Part shown: piece after piece, positions 1 to 11,434 of the stretch
Numbering within the stretch: the first letter of the stretch is position 1
How the letters are laid out: every line of letters starts with the position of its first letter
Made by a program: the position numbers and the translations under genes
Assembly (NCBI GenBank): GCA_022494885.1
Contig: JAGVSM010000931.1
Span: 1-64,000, forward strand
Reading direction: 5' to 3'
Origin: Micrasema longulum
Taxonomy: Eukaryota > Arthropoda > Insecta > Trichoptera > Brachycentridae
Length of the DNA stretch: 64,000 bases
Notes under the pieces: model-generated
The model's database searches: none
What the model saw: the letters and a program-made list of their open reading frames with translations, nothing else
Told to the model about the DNA's origin: nothing

Positions 1-1048
1 GAATTTCATTCGTCCACCGATTATTACAGCACTCTGTAAACCGCCCTCAGCTTGAAAATATTATCTAACATTACTGATATTGCCTTCACAACAATATAGT
101 TTTGTGAATCGGTAACGAAGAAAACAGCACACTGGGCACAAGAACTTTATACTTACCTACCCAAAAAAACTAGTAAAATAGTTACGATCCGGTTTTAATA
201 TGCCGTGCGCTACAATCTCTAATACACTTTTTTGGTTTTTTGTACCTGATGCATAATTTATATATTTTCCTTCCGCGTCTTTTATTAATTATCTATGGGC
301 ATTTCCATACCATAAACAATAATACTATACGATTTCATTACGTACAATAAATAACATCACATATAATAATTAATCATTATTATAGTTGATTAGAATACGA
401 GGCCTAACATTTTAACAATAATTCGGATTTGACAAAAAGCAAAGAAAATGTAAATAAATTGTGTTTCTTTTGTTTATGGTGGATTCTACCTATTCCTGTG
501 TATGTGTTTAGAATCGCCATTTCTAAACTAATAAATAATGTAGGTAATCCACCACTTCGATAGATATACAATATAGTCGAATGTTAATATAATTAATTAA
601 CAATTTAAACTAATTAATAAGTTTAATATTTTTATTAGAGTAGGTACTAGTATCAAATAGCGTAGGCATCTGCAGAGATGGAATGACCCCAAGACCCCAT
701 TTTTCCAGCTGCTAATTTAATTACATTTGTATTCTATACCTACCACTTATCCTGCTCTTTTTGTTCATTTGATATCAATAATAATAATAAATATTTATTA
801 AGTATAAATACAATTAGATAAATACAAAATAAAACAAAAGCATACATGGTTAAATAGCAGACTAATAATAGTGGCAATAGCCACTAGCATTTTTTACAGC
901 CCGACCAATAAAAAATTCAATGATAATTAAAATTAATTTTAAAAGAACAAAATATTTTTTTACAAAAAAAAAAAGAAGTCAAATCTCTTATGTTTAATAC
1001 GAAGCCATTAAATCGATACGATCCTAACAATGATTTTTATTTTTTCAG
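1..1048 (+). other. Intron upstream of the last taranis-like exon
   Basis: This AT-rich stretch ends in a pyrimidine tract and AG at 1047-1048, directly before the GC-rich coding exon, so it is read as the 3' part of a taranis-like intron. No coding segment is visible. Positions about 775-905 look like the A-rich tail of an interspersed repeat with a run of AAT units, but the family cannot be named. Confidence 0.5.
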
Positions 1049-1867
1049 AACTCTGGTCCGATGGGAGCCGGAGGCAAGCGGAAGATGTGCGGAACGGCGG
1101 GCACGGCGGGGCCGGGGGCGGGGGGCAAGGCGGCGCGCTGGGAGGAGAGCATGACGAGCCTGGCGCGCCTGCAGGCAGTGGCCGTGCCCGGGGAGCCCTG
1201 GCCCGCGTGGGGCGCCGCCCAGCCTGAGGAGCGCCCCCACTGCGGCTGCCGCGCCGGGCCGCGCGCCGCGCCGCCCTACCAAGAGACCATTCGCTGCGCG
1301 GAGAACGGCAAGTCCTACCTGGAGCTGGGCAGCGGCGGCCGGCCGCGCCGGCGCTGCTGCGCTCGCCAGTGCCACCGCGAGCGCCGCCTGAAGATCATGA
1401 ACCTGTGCGTGTACAAGCTGAGCCGCTTCCGGCAGTCGGCCGACCCGTCCCTGCGCCGCTCCGTGCTCGTGTGCAACACGCTGCGGCGCATGGAGCGCGA
1501 GGCGGAGCGCGACGCGGCCGAGGTGAGGTGGCGCGCGAGGGCCGCCGCCGCGCCCGGCGCCGCCGCAAGGAGCCGCCGCCGCCGGGCTGCGCCGCCCGCC
1601 GGCCGCCTGACGCCCTTCCCCGCGCCCGCCGACTGGGACTCGGGCTACTCGGACGACGAGTGCGCGCGCCCCATCGACTGGGGCTCCGTGCTGAGCCTCG
1701 GCAGCCAGTCGGCGCTGGACCCGCTCAACAACAACGAGCCCTGCGGGGGCTGGGAGGCGCCGCCCCCGCTGGACCTGGCGGCCAGCTGGAACGCGTGGGC
1801 GGCGGCCGAGGAGCGCCCCGACCCCGAGCTGGACAGCTTCATGCACATCCTGGTCGGCTCCAGTTAG
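1049..1867 (+). CDS. tara: taranis-like SERTA-domain transcriptional co-regulator, last coding exon (partial)
   Basis: The exon follows a TTTTTCAG acceptor and reads open from 1049 to the TAG at 1865-1867. The first internal Met is at 1061, but the frame is open before it, so this is probably the 3' exon of a longer protein whose N-terminal exons lie left of the window. Counting from that Met (268 residues), a KRKMC motif at 6-10 matches the conserved N-terminal basic motif of SERTA proteins. Residues about 105-150 contain MNLCVYKLSRFR and SVLVCNTLRRME, the hallmark of the SERTA domain. The acidic C-terminus ends ELDSFMHILVGSS. In Drosophila, Taranis links chromatin regulators and the cell cycle and belongs to the Trip-Br family; the same role here is inferred. 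The exon is very GC-rich, which creates long spurious ORFs on the opposite strand. A GCAGGTACG string just after the stop could allow alternative splicing, but that is speculation. Confidence 0.85.
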   Translation, partial: NSGPMGAGGKRKMCGTAGTAGPGAGGKAARWEESMTSLARLQAVAVPGEPWPAWGAAQPEERPHCGCRAGPRAAPPYQETIRCAENGKSYLELGSGGRPRRRCCARQCHRERRLKIMNLCVYKLSRFRQSADPSLRRSVLVCNTLRRMEREAERDAAEVRWRARAAAAPGAAARSRRRRAAPPAGRLTPFPAPADWDSGYSDDECARPIDWGSVLSLGSQSALDPLNNNEPCGGWEAPPPLDLAASWNAWAAAEERPDPELDSFMHILVGSS

Positions 1868-3345
1868 TGGGCGGAGCGCGGGCCGTCCCCGCCGCAGGTA
1901 CGCTTGTGAGCGCCTGAATGGACTGTAGAGCGTAAACTGTTAAACGAATGCAGGAATTGCGAGTGATGTACTTTTGTGCTATACTTGATAGGGAATTATT
2001 ATATTTAACGAAATGTAGATAAAGATTATAAAACGGAAGAATGTTTATACTAATGGGTAAAGGATAACTCGCTGGTCCGCACGTCCACGTGACACTTTTC
2101 CGTCTCAAAGATATTACGAATGCTCAGTTATTGAATTTATTATTTCATTACGACCGACGTGTATTGTATAATAATTGTTAAGAGTGATTATAAATATAAA
2201 TAATTTGTACATAGTACTGTAAATAACTCATTTTTACAAATTTTATTCTAACGTAAAGCTATTTCGATCGGTAATTAACTATCTTAAATTAAATTATGTA
2301 AATTAGTCAGCGAGTAAAATTGTTTTGAAAAGCTGCGATGGTTCGCTTGTATCCACTTTTACTACAATTTATAATAAATTAAAACTATCTGCAGCTTTGA
2401 AGCGGACTATTACACTGGCTCCTATTCATGTTCCTTTCCAAAACAGTTGAACTCCCTGACATATATATATTATATTATATATAAAAACTATGAACTAGAT
2501 TAAACGAGATATATTTTAAAGTGATGTATTACACGGCGATATTTTGGTAAAATGGATAAAAATGTTATTAATGAAAAATAATATAACAAAGAGTCTAGTC
2601 TTTTCCATTTCATAACATTTAACACAGAAACAAAGTTGGATTTGAAACTGCCTATAGATTTGCCAATTTGCCAGTGATTCACCTTTCCATAAACTCTATA
2701 AGTCATGATGCCTGATTCAACTTTACCTCATACATTCATTGTTTCCTTTTACTGTTGTTGAAACGTTGAGAGAGATCAGATGGATGTCAGCGAGTGTCGA
2801 TTTAAAAATGCAATAATAATTTGAATACGTAAATTACCTACTTACATGATCTCTCTAGGAGAGTGTGAAAGGACGATCGTGTGAATTATGTCAGAGTATT
2901 CTTTTAACATATTTATTTATAGTATAAATAAGAGCAGACTTGTAGGGTGTGTCACTTTCAGAGAGCTGTGATTATAACTTATTTTTAACGAATAGCCTAT
3001 TTTAATGCGTAGCTTAATGTTATATATGTATATTGAATAATGATTGTCAATTGATTAATGTTAATATATTGTTTAAATTTACTTTTGTATAATGAATATA
3101 ATGTTTCGCTTAAAACTGTGACCGCTCTGCATTTCTGGCTTGCCGAATGTTGCGACCAAAACTCTCAATTTATAAAACTTGTAATAAAATGTAAATCGTA
3201 ATTCTCACATGTTTTTAGATGTTCAAAATTTGTACAATCATTACCGGTAATATACATTATTGTTATTTGAATGGAAAATTAAAGTTAGGTATACAAATCT
3301 TTGCAGCATGTTTTTGAGATGTTAAATAAATTTATGCTATAATCA
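1868..3345 (+). other. Probable 3' UTR of the taranis-like gene
   Basis: AT-rich sequence with no ORF of interest follows the stop codon. AATAAA polyadenylation hexamers lie at 2373-2378, 3183-3188 and near 3324. Which one is used cannot be decided from sequence, so the right boundary is only a guess at the furthest plausible site. Confidence 0.35.
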
Positions 3346-5861
3346 TTGCAAAAAATGAATGTGTAGAATTTTATGTAATAGTTAATATAGAATGGAACAT
3401 TATGATTTAACCAAGATTTCTACTGAAATCGGGATAAAGTTCCAAACCAATAATGAATTATCGCTTGCCCTTAACTACATGTAGTCCTGCCTGTAAAAGT
3501 GTTTATCTCGGAATAATTCTCAAACACATAAGCAATATTTTGTTACACAGAACTATGGTATTTCACAAATATTTACAAAGGTATTAATGCAAAACCTTAA
3601 CATTCTTGCCAATTTTTTTAATACTTTGAAATTGGATTTAATTTTCAATAACAAAATATCAGTTGCATGTTGGTCACTAGTGTTAAACAGAATGTAAAAC
3701 ATATAATTATATCATTTTGATGATTATTTAAATGCTTCTTATAAACAAAAAGTATTATTAAGAGAGCAATCATTCCATTTGTGTATCGAGCATGTGCTGA
3801 CACCACCCTCTGAATATAATAATAATCATTGTAATGTATTTTTATGTAAGAATAAATGTGTAAAATTATCAAATCAACGAAATATTTATACAATAACAAG
3901 CATATTGACTATTGACATACTGGGCATGGCTTCATTTCAAACTTCTGACTACAATTCTCGCTAAGAGAAGTTCTTGTAAAGGAAATGTGAGGGTATATTT
4001 ACTAAACACTGTTTCTTAGCAGTTGCTCTCTTTAATCTACTACATAAAGTTTATCGAGAAACTTCATTTTTTGTGCTTTTCTATGGTGCTGCATTTTTCT
4101 GTGTGTGCTGTCTACTAATTATTTCTAAGATCTCAGTATTCTAATATTCTGTTAGCTTAATTCTATCAGATGATTTCACATTAAATTCTTCCATCAATTT
4201 CCTTTATGCGAGGGACCTGAGGTGTATTGAAGCCATTAATTCAATTCCATACTAAAAGTAGAAACAAATCAAACCCATCTAGAAGGGAAACGCTTTCAGA
4301 AAATGTTTAGGCACCAGCTATAGTTTATTTTTTACATTTCTCTCTTAATTTCTTCCACTGTGAATACCAAAATAGATAACTTAATAAATACTTAATTACA
4401 GCAAACTTTAGTAAATTAATTTGTTTGTAATTTTAAAAGAGGTTGTTATTACTTAATTAATATGATCAACGAGACTTAATATATTTAGTACCTGTTACTG
4501 CAATATCACAGGTTTTGACAACATTATTACCTCGATGTAATAAAGGGCCACAAAAATTATAACACAACTTCCTAATTTTATACTGAGCAGTAAATTTGCT
4601 ACAATATTGAGATTATAATGTGTGTTATTATTGTACACAGATATTTGTGAAACTTAATAGCAAATTACCAGAACAATGATGTTTATTGAAGAAAGACAAA
4701 CATATATGTCGCGCTCGATGGCAATTTTTTTACAATAAATTAAAATTACTGTTGAAGTATACATATTATATATACATGAACAATCTTTTATTTCTAATCC
4801 TACATTCAATGCCCCTACCTCATATCCTCATTCCTGTTCAAATGTGGATGCCAAACTTCCCTCCCACATGCAGAAAATGACATTTCCTCTGTGATGTCTA
4901 AAGCCAAATACGTGTAGAAAAAATAGTCAATGTTCATTACTGAAAATCTCTTTTTTTTTCAAATCCATAAAAAACTTTCATTCAAAAATACCGAGGGAAA
5001 AATAGGAGTATGGAAGAACATTTACAAGGCTTATTTTATTTATTTACGGGCTTAGTCAGTCCAGGTACAATTGAAATAAAATACAACTAAAGAAAGTTAA
5101 AGGAAGGACAAAAATTATAGCCCATCATTGGCTGGTTTCCCTAGGAAGCGAAATCCAGCATGTCTGCAAACATTTGGACATACTCAAAACACAGCATGTT
5201 GATTAAAAATACGGCTCATGAAAAAATATAAATTACTAAAGTCATATTATCGCCTTATTTAATCACTCGAAAGTGGATTGATGGTAGTGAAAAGTTATAT
5301 AACCAGAAAGAAAAAAACTTACAATATCTAAATTAACAATGTAATGTAATTGGAAGACGTAAATGCATAATTTGTTTATAATGCCTACGACAATTCAAAT
5401 CATAGTTCGTGTCATTTTCACAAGTATATTTTGTAAAACATTAATAATTTTTAAAATTTTAATAATGTAAGACATTACATCGGGAATTATTTTCAGTGTA
5501 AACACAACGTTAAACAACGACATCTATGAAAATTTCACTAAATTATATTCAAACTTTTGATAATGTTTAGCGCTGAATAAAATAGATGGCAGTAGTCTCA
5601 CTAAAAGCGGTATACTTGAAAAACTTTTTATAATAGCATAAAATTGCATCGAGAAATTTCCATTTATTTTTACTATGACATGAAATTAATTTTACAATAT
5701 TTCTGTTGTTTGACATCATTAATTAAAGAATCTGAAGCAATCTTTTTTTCGTACGAAAAGTTTTTTTAATTGGTAAAACAAGTCTTCTTAGGCGACTGGC
5801 AGTCTTCTTAGCGCATAACACGGTTTTTAAATGACGAAATCAGATGAGAGTGAAAATCTGA

Positions 5862-6050
5862 GAAAGGTTTAATTGATAAAATTCACTGATATGGTTTGGT
5901 CATGTAGAACGAATGAATGACGAAATAATGGTAAAACATTTATATGTATATATGACGAGAATGAACATAAACATAGGGCGAGGACGACATAGTTGAGAGT
6001 GGCGGTCTATTCTCTCTGCCTAACCCTACAGAGAAATAACGTGATGGTAG
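5862..6050 (+). mobile_element. LINE 3'-end fragment (RWFGHVERM family), decayed
   Basis: The plus strand can be read as a broken version of the RWFGHVERMD segment that ends the reverse-transcriptase ORF of the better copy at 26220-26985, here with frame damage. The terminal CTCTCTGCCTAACCCTACAGAGAAA matches the end of that copy. A dead fragment of the same non-LTR family. Confidence 0.55.
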
Positions 6051-6431
6051 TAGTATTTTTGTTTTAAAACAAATGTTTTGTTTTTTAAAATATTAATTAT
6101 TACAAGAGGCTTAAAATTAAAGCACTAAAAGGCGGGCTTGAAAAATTCAATCTATTACTAAATTAATTCTAATGAAAGTAAAAATGCAATAATTCATCGG
6201 AATGAATTGATTGCTTGAAATATTGTTTGGCATCCTTTGGTAGCCACAATCAATTTTTTTTGTAAGATACTAGCTTTTATGGGAATTCTGTGGGCAAACC
6301 CCCTCCGTGGTTTTAAATGAGCATAGGCCACAATCACCAAAACGCTTATCTTTATTATGGAATACTGGAAATGAATTATTTATTCAATTATTTTAATTTT
6401 TAATAGGATCTTTTTGATAGGGTTATTATTT

Positions 6432-6686
6432 TTATTTAAAAAAACAAAAAATTTTACAAAGGTAATTGCATTTTCGTGTGACGTCTGATAAATTTTCTAA
6501 GATTTGAAATATGCAAGTTTGTATTACCTGAAAATGAGACATTTCATGCCCTGTGGGACAGACGGCACGTTCGACATTTTGGCGCCAAACTTGTATGCAA
6601 CATTTATTAGAAGCGCAGTTGGTGGTCATAATGCGTGATGTCAATATGACATGATGCCAACTACGAGTCATTTTCCATGTGCTCAT
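6432..6686 (-). other. Unrecognised small ORF with a possible splice donor
   Basis: An 84-codon minus-strand ORF starts MSTWKMTRSWHH and includes a CAG/GTAATA donor-like site after the codons for MSHFQ (exon-like part 6528-6686). It contains several Cys and His residues but no motif I can name. No partner exon is recognised. More likely chance or a transposon remnant than a gene. Confidence 0.12.
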
Positions 6687-6954
6687 TTTTAAACCCGAAA
6701 ATTATAAATAAAAACTTGTTTAGAATACATTGATAGGTTATTGTTAGAATCATAAAAATCCACTACGTATTTATTTTATATTTCTAATGTTATTCCGGAC
6801 TTGAGAAAATACCCGATTATTATAGTTTCATAACGTTTTTTCATTTACAAAATTCATTTAAGCATCCTCCTCGCTAGGAAAGGCGTTCTAAGAACTACAC
6901 AATTTAATTTACATATTTCACAAGTCACTGAAATATTGTTTTTATTTGCTCCAG

Positions 6955-7030
6955 CCAGATTTTACTAGGAATCGAACTCAAAACTCTCGTGCATGATGCA
7001 ACCATCAAAGAGCCACTGAAAATATCCCGC
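6955..7030 (-). mobile_element. Remnant of a tRNA-derived SINE head
   Basis: On the minus strand the sequence carries a decayed RNA polymerase III B box (AGTTCGATTCCTAG) and a degraded tRNA-like head. It resembles the heads of the SINE copies near 16700 and 37000 but lacks a clear tail. Confidence 0.4.
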
Positions 7031-7240
7031 TGTTAGTATTCAAAAACAAAACTCTAATAATATGTAATTAAGAAATCTATATTGTTAATAACTTTGAATG
7101 AGAATTGTGTAATCTTGTACATTTTTTCTGTTTAGTTCCATATTCTTTTTTAAATAAAATGGTTTTGTTTAGAAAATTTTGACCAGTAAATAATAACACA
7201 ATTGTAAAGGTAGATAAATAATAAAACATAATATCAGCAT

Positions 7241-9796
7241 TTAAAAGGTATATTTATTACTGATAACTTGCAAAATTTTCTTATTACATAATACAAATGA
7301 ATATTCCCACATTCAAATGTATTCAAACAGTCATAAGTACATTCAGAAAATACACCAATGAGAATATTGGATGACATTAAGGAGTGGGATACAATCTACG
7401 TTTATTCTATACAAAAAAAGAACTACCAATTAACAAATTTATTTTTAAAATTTGCCTTTTGGGTGATATTTCTTCGAGTTTAATACCTTCCTAAACACTG
7501 CCAATTCAATTTGTTAAATCAAATGTCAATTATGAATAATGGATACACCAATAATTATCATCAGTCAAAGTACATTTGGGTATCATAAAAATAATACATA
7601 TTAGAATGAAAATCAAAAAAACGCTTTAGAAAAATCAGTAGAGCAGGATTATTTAAATTAAAAAACGAGAATTTAAAATACATACATTCTAATGGTATTA
7701 TCACAAATTTCAGATATATCATATTATAATCATTGTAAATTGTGACCTTATGAAAATTGATAAAATAATTGGTTCTTGAAATATCTTTTATGTTCAGTTC
7801 TTACATTTTTGTAAAGATTTAACTGTCACATTCTAGGGAGTCTTTTAAATTAACTATTTCCTTAGTGGGTCCAAGCCATAGACATTATTCTCTTCAGATA
7901 ATTCCACATAGACAGCGGGAGCTATATTTAGTGTTGAAAATCCAACAAGACTGAAGCAATGAGAAGTTATTTAGGGATGAAACATCCGATGATCCCTAGT
8001 GCCACCATATTTACCTGTGTTACCAGGTTAACCCAAATAATTAGTACTGTAGTCATTAATTTCTTACAATAAAAACAATATTGATAAATCCGAGTGGAAT
8101 GTTCGCTAATGTATAGTAATTATTGTAAAGATTTGCTTCAGAATTTTAAGATCGCTACAAAACGTGACATTTAATACTTTTAAATTATTTCTAACATCTC
8201 ATATCAGTCCAATCGCAAGTTTTGCTCAGATAGATGGAAAAGTTCGCACTCAATAAACTATAATAAAATTATCACCAATGAGACTATGAAGCGACCAACT
8301 AGAAATACTTATGAATGTATATTTAGAAATGCGAAATTGTAGTCCATTACTCAAACCATACTACACACGTATTTTATGACTAACAGGTATTATTAATAAC
8401 ATTTCCTGACAAAGATCCATCGAGTGTCTCAAACTAAAGCTGAAAATGAGAAACAAAGTATAGAAAGTAAATTAATTGAAAATAAATGAATAAAATTTGG
8501 CTTAAGTCCATTACAATATTATACACAGCGTAAGTTACTGGGCATTTAACATATGTATTTTAAAAATTCACAAAAATAATGTCGTGGGAATCACAAAAAC
8601 ACAAAATAATATTTTTTAAATATTGAAAATTTCAATCTCTTTACCACTACTAATTTCAAAGAATCGTATACAATTACTATTTGAGTAATAAAAAACATAC
8701 ACTTAACATAAAAAAAGACAAGCTCAATGAGAAAAAATACTGAACACTATTTACAACAAAAAACATTTAAGTTGAGCAGGTTATGATGTATGACGAGTCA
8801 CAATTTGCGCAAAGATGAGAATATAGGAACGTAAAATACCAATAAATTAGATGATATTAATTTTATTATCCTCAAATAGAATGCAGTTCTGGATCGTAAA
8901 CAAATAATCACATTAAATAAGACAATAATCATTATAAGTAAAGAAATATGTAGCACACTACACTTGGCAAGTCGCGTGTACCGTTTAATGTACTGGGAAG
9001 ACTTGGAAAAGGAAATATTTTGCCCAAGTGCGTTATATCTCCCCGAGGCCCATTTCTCGCGGAAAGGGCAAAGCTACCATTATAAAATACTATAAGAAAC
9101 CAAATTTGGCACTTAAAACGCTTAGAACTTTTTTCCGTAAAATGTATCCGAATGTTTAACTGGACATAAACAAATTTGCAGTCTAGGAACTAGATATTTG
9201 ACTTAAATCTTAGCCCTATGTTATAATATTATGCCTATGTAGAGTACTTAAATATTAGAAGTAAAATAAAAAACACCTTGTAAATCTTAGTCACTGGATA
9301 AAAAAAAATCTTCGCAGAAATTGAAAATTAACTTCTATAGGCTCCCCTGGATTTTTACAAATTTCTGAACCTTATAGAACTTGAAGGGGCTCGACTAACG
9401 TCCAGAAAGTTTGAATGAATGTTTATGGAAGTAGAGGACGAATCAACCACTTATTATTCTGCGGATATCAGAAAAACAGAAGAAGGGAACAATTAACAAT
9501 GAACAGTATCAGTATGAAAGCCCGGCAATTATACCTAGAATCCTTAAACAAAAAACCATTGGGAATGACCCATTCGCCCCCAGATATTTGTCCCCATTAC
9601 CAAATACCAAATGGAAGAAAAGTCTAGGAAAATATAAAGGAGTACATCGTAAAAATAGTGTAAATTAAATGCGAAAAAAAGGAATTATACATCACAACTG
9701 AAATAGTCCTCCTACACAACTAATCCAACAACAGACGAATATGTTGCTGCAGTAGAAATGCTCGAGCTGACGGTCAACTAGTAACTCGCACCAAGT
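7241..9796 (-). other. AT-rich stretch downstream of enolase-phosphatase; possible long 3' UTR
   Basis: No coding signal or clear repeat is visible between the phosphatase stop codon (9797-9799) and about 7240. Minus-strand AATAAA hexamers occur only far from the stop, for example around 8862 and 7252, so the mRNA may have a long 3' UTR, or this is simply intergenic sequence. Confidence 0.25.
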
Positions 9797-11434
9797 TTAC
9801 GTTTCGGCCACTTGTTGGATGGCCTGTTCAGCTAAATCTTCAGTGGGAACCTTTTTTAACTTGATTTGTTCAGTGGCGGGTTTTTCTTCAGCTGCTGTTC
9901 CGTTACTCGCTTTAAGTCTGTCTTCTGGTTCTGTTTCGGTTTCTTTTGAGTTTCCATTCTGTACTTTACTTTCTTCTGTAGATTTTCCGTTAACATCGGT
10001 GCTTTTTCCATTTAGACATTCTTGAGCGCCGTTTGTCTTCTTTTCAGTTGCATTACTGGCAACTTCTTTGGGTTCCGAAGGGCTTTCCTCGGACTTATCT
10101 AGTTTCAGTTCCGGAACAGTGGGCTTATCCGACGACTTAGTGTCGGCGATGGGTGTCGCATTCTCCTTTTCTTCAGCCAGGGATGATTCTTCTTTAGCTT
10201 CTTTTTCAGTGGTTTTCCCATTATTAATAGTGCACTTCTTTTCGCAAGTATTGTCTGGTGGACTAGAAATAACTAAATCTTTACTCTCTTCATTATTTTC
10301 ACTGGGTGTCTCGGTAACACTTTCCCGGACGGATTCCTTTTCGGCTATCGCTTTTTCAATAAACGCTTTACCCGTGGTCACACCTTTAGATGTCATTTCA
10401 TCCACTTTAGATAGAATGTCATCGCAAGCTTTTTCCAGGGCAGCGCCTTCTTCTCCGAGAAGTTTGTTTAATTTCTCATTGATATCTGTATCCACCTTCG
10501 AAAGTTCTTTTTCAGTGGTACCGTTACTTTCCTGATTTTGTTCAACTGCGCATACTTCTACATCTTCTATCAATTCTTCGCTAGGAACATTCAAATCTTT
10601 TTCGATGGAAACTGTTTCTTTAGTGTCTACTTTATCGGTTACAGTATCTTTAGGAGCGTCTTTTTCAACAGAAGCCTCATCCGCATCCATTTTATTAGTA
10701 CCTGATTTTACATCATTTTCTGCAGGGTCATCAGTAGACACGGCTTCCTTTGATTCTTTAACCGCAGGAACATCCTTTTCTTCTACAACACTTTCAGTCT
10801 TATCTTTCTCTACACTTTCAGGTAAGGGGGTGCCTTTTTCTTTTGGTACTTTAGTAACTTCAACAATGCCATCACATTTTTTATCGACAATCTCTTCTCC
10901 ATCAGTCTCCATAATTTCTGGCTCTTGAGCCTTATCACTACATTTATCTGTATCAGTCTTTTGTTTGCATTCATCTGCCGGTACGGCTTCAGTCTCATCA
11001 CTCGGTTGGTTACCAGACTCCGACTCTTTAACTGGAATGATTGGAACAATATCCTTTGCGGGTGCCTTAACTTCTTCTACAGTGTCCTTTGTTTCAGCAG
11101 GTGTGGCAGAAATTGCTTCACCCTTCGAATCTTTGGGATGCTTTTCTTCATTTTTAGTTTCCACAATGGGTTCATCGATCGCAATTTTCTCCTCCACGAC
11201 TTTCTCAACTGGAGGTGTGGGTTCGGGAGTTACTTCGCTAGCGCAGCTTTCCTTTACCTTAGCCCCATTAATTTCTGGAACTGGAACGCCATTCGTCTCA
11301 GATTCAACTTTTTCTTGGACAACATCAACTTCCATGGTTTCGCTCGAAATCTCTTCAGTCTTTTCATTTTCTTTCAGTACATTGATCTCTGTGCTTTCAG
11401 GAACAGTTTTAGCAACTTTAGTAGGAGGAAGTTC
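9797..11434 (-). CDS. Enoph1: Enolase-phosphatase E1, coding exon 6: acidic low-complexity tail
   Basis: One 1638-base exon follows a TTTTTTAG acceptor, begins ELPPTKVAKTVPESTE and ends QAIQQVAET with a TAA. The 545 residues are dominated by Glu, Lys, Asp, Ser, Thr and Val in irregular repeats of the type VEKDxxK and KESxE. There are no hydrophobic segments or known folds, so the tail is predicted disordered and strongly charged. The in-phase join to exon 5 is good, but no family-conserved residue proves that every transcript includes the tail. Confidence 0.8.
   Translation of the reverse strand, partial: ELPPTKVAKTVPESTEINVLKENEKTEEISSETMEVDVVQEKVESETNGVPVPEINGAKVKESCASEVTPEPTPPVEKVVEEKIAIDEPIVETKNEEKHPKDSKGEAISATPAETKDTVEEVKAPAKDIVPIIPVKESESGNQPSDETEAVPADECKQKTDTDKCSDKAQEPEIMETDGEEIVDKKCDGIVEVTKVPKEKGTPLPESVEKDKTESVVEEKDVPAVKESKEAVSTDDPAENDVKSGTNKMDADEASVEKDAPKDTVTDKVDTKETVSIEKDLNVPSEELIEDVEVCAVEQNQESNGTTEKELSKVDTDINEKLNKLLGEEGAALEKACDDILSKVDEMTSKGVTTGKAFIEKAIAEKESVRESVTETPSENNEESKDLVISSPPDNTCEKKCTINNGKTTEKEAKEESSLAEEKENATPIADTKSSDKPTVPELKLDKSEESPSEPKEVASNATEKKTNGAQECLNGKSTDVNGKSTEESKVQNGNSKETETEPEDRLKASNGTAAEEKPATEQIKLKKVPTEDLAEQAIQQVAET

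Larger units (their letters stand above)
3346..7240. other. Intergenic region between two convergent genes
   Basis: AT-rich, with no recognisable gene. It carries a LINE remnant, listed separately, and at about 5140-5215 a decayed piece of an interspersed repeat containing CAAACATTTGGACATACTC, a phrase that recurs near 30280 and 34465. The taranis-like gene ends to the left and the enolase-phosphatase gene ends to the right, so transcription converges here. Confidence 0.5.

Noticed and set aside
1037..1846. 269-codon ORF on the minus strand opposite the taranis-like exon
   Set aside because: It is the mirror of a very GC-rich coding exon, rich in Arg, Ala, Pro and Gly with no motif. The plus strand has the SERTA domain and a splice acceptor.
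9415..9627. 70-codon plus ORF near the phosphatase 3' end
   Set aside because: No recognisable motif or splice context, and it lies in what is probably the 3' UTR of the opposite-strand gene.
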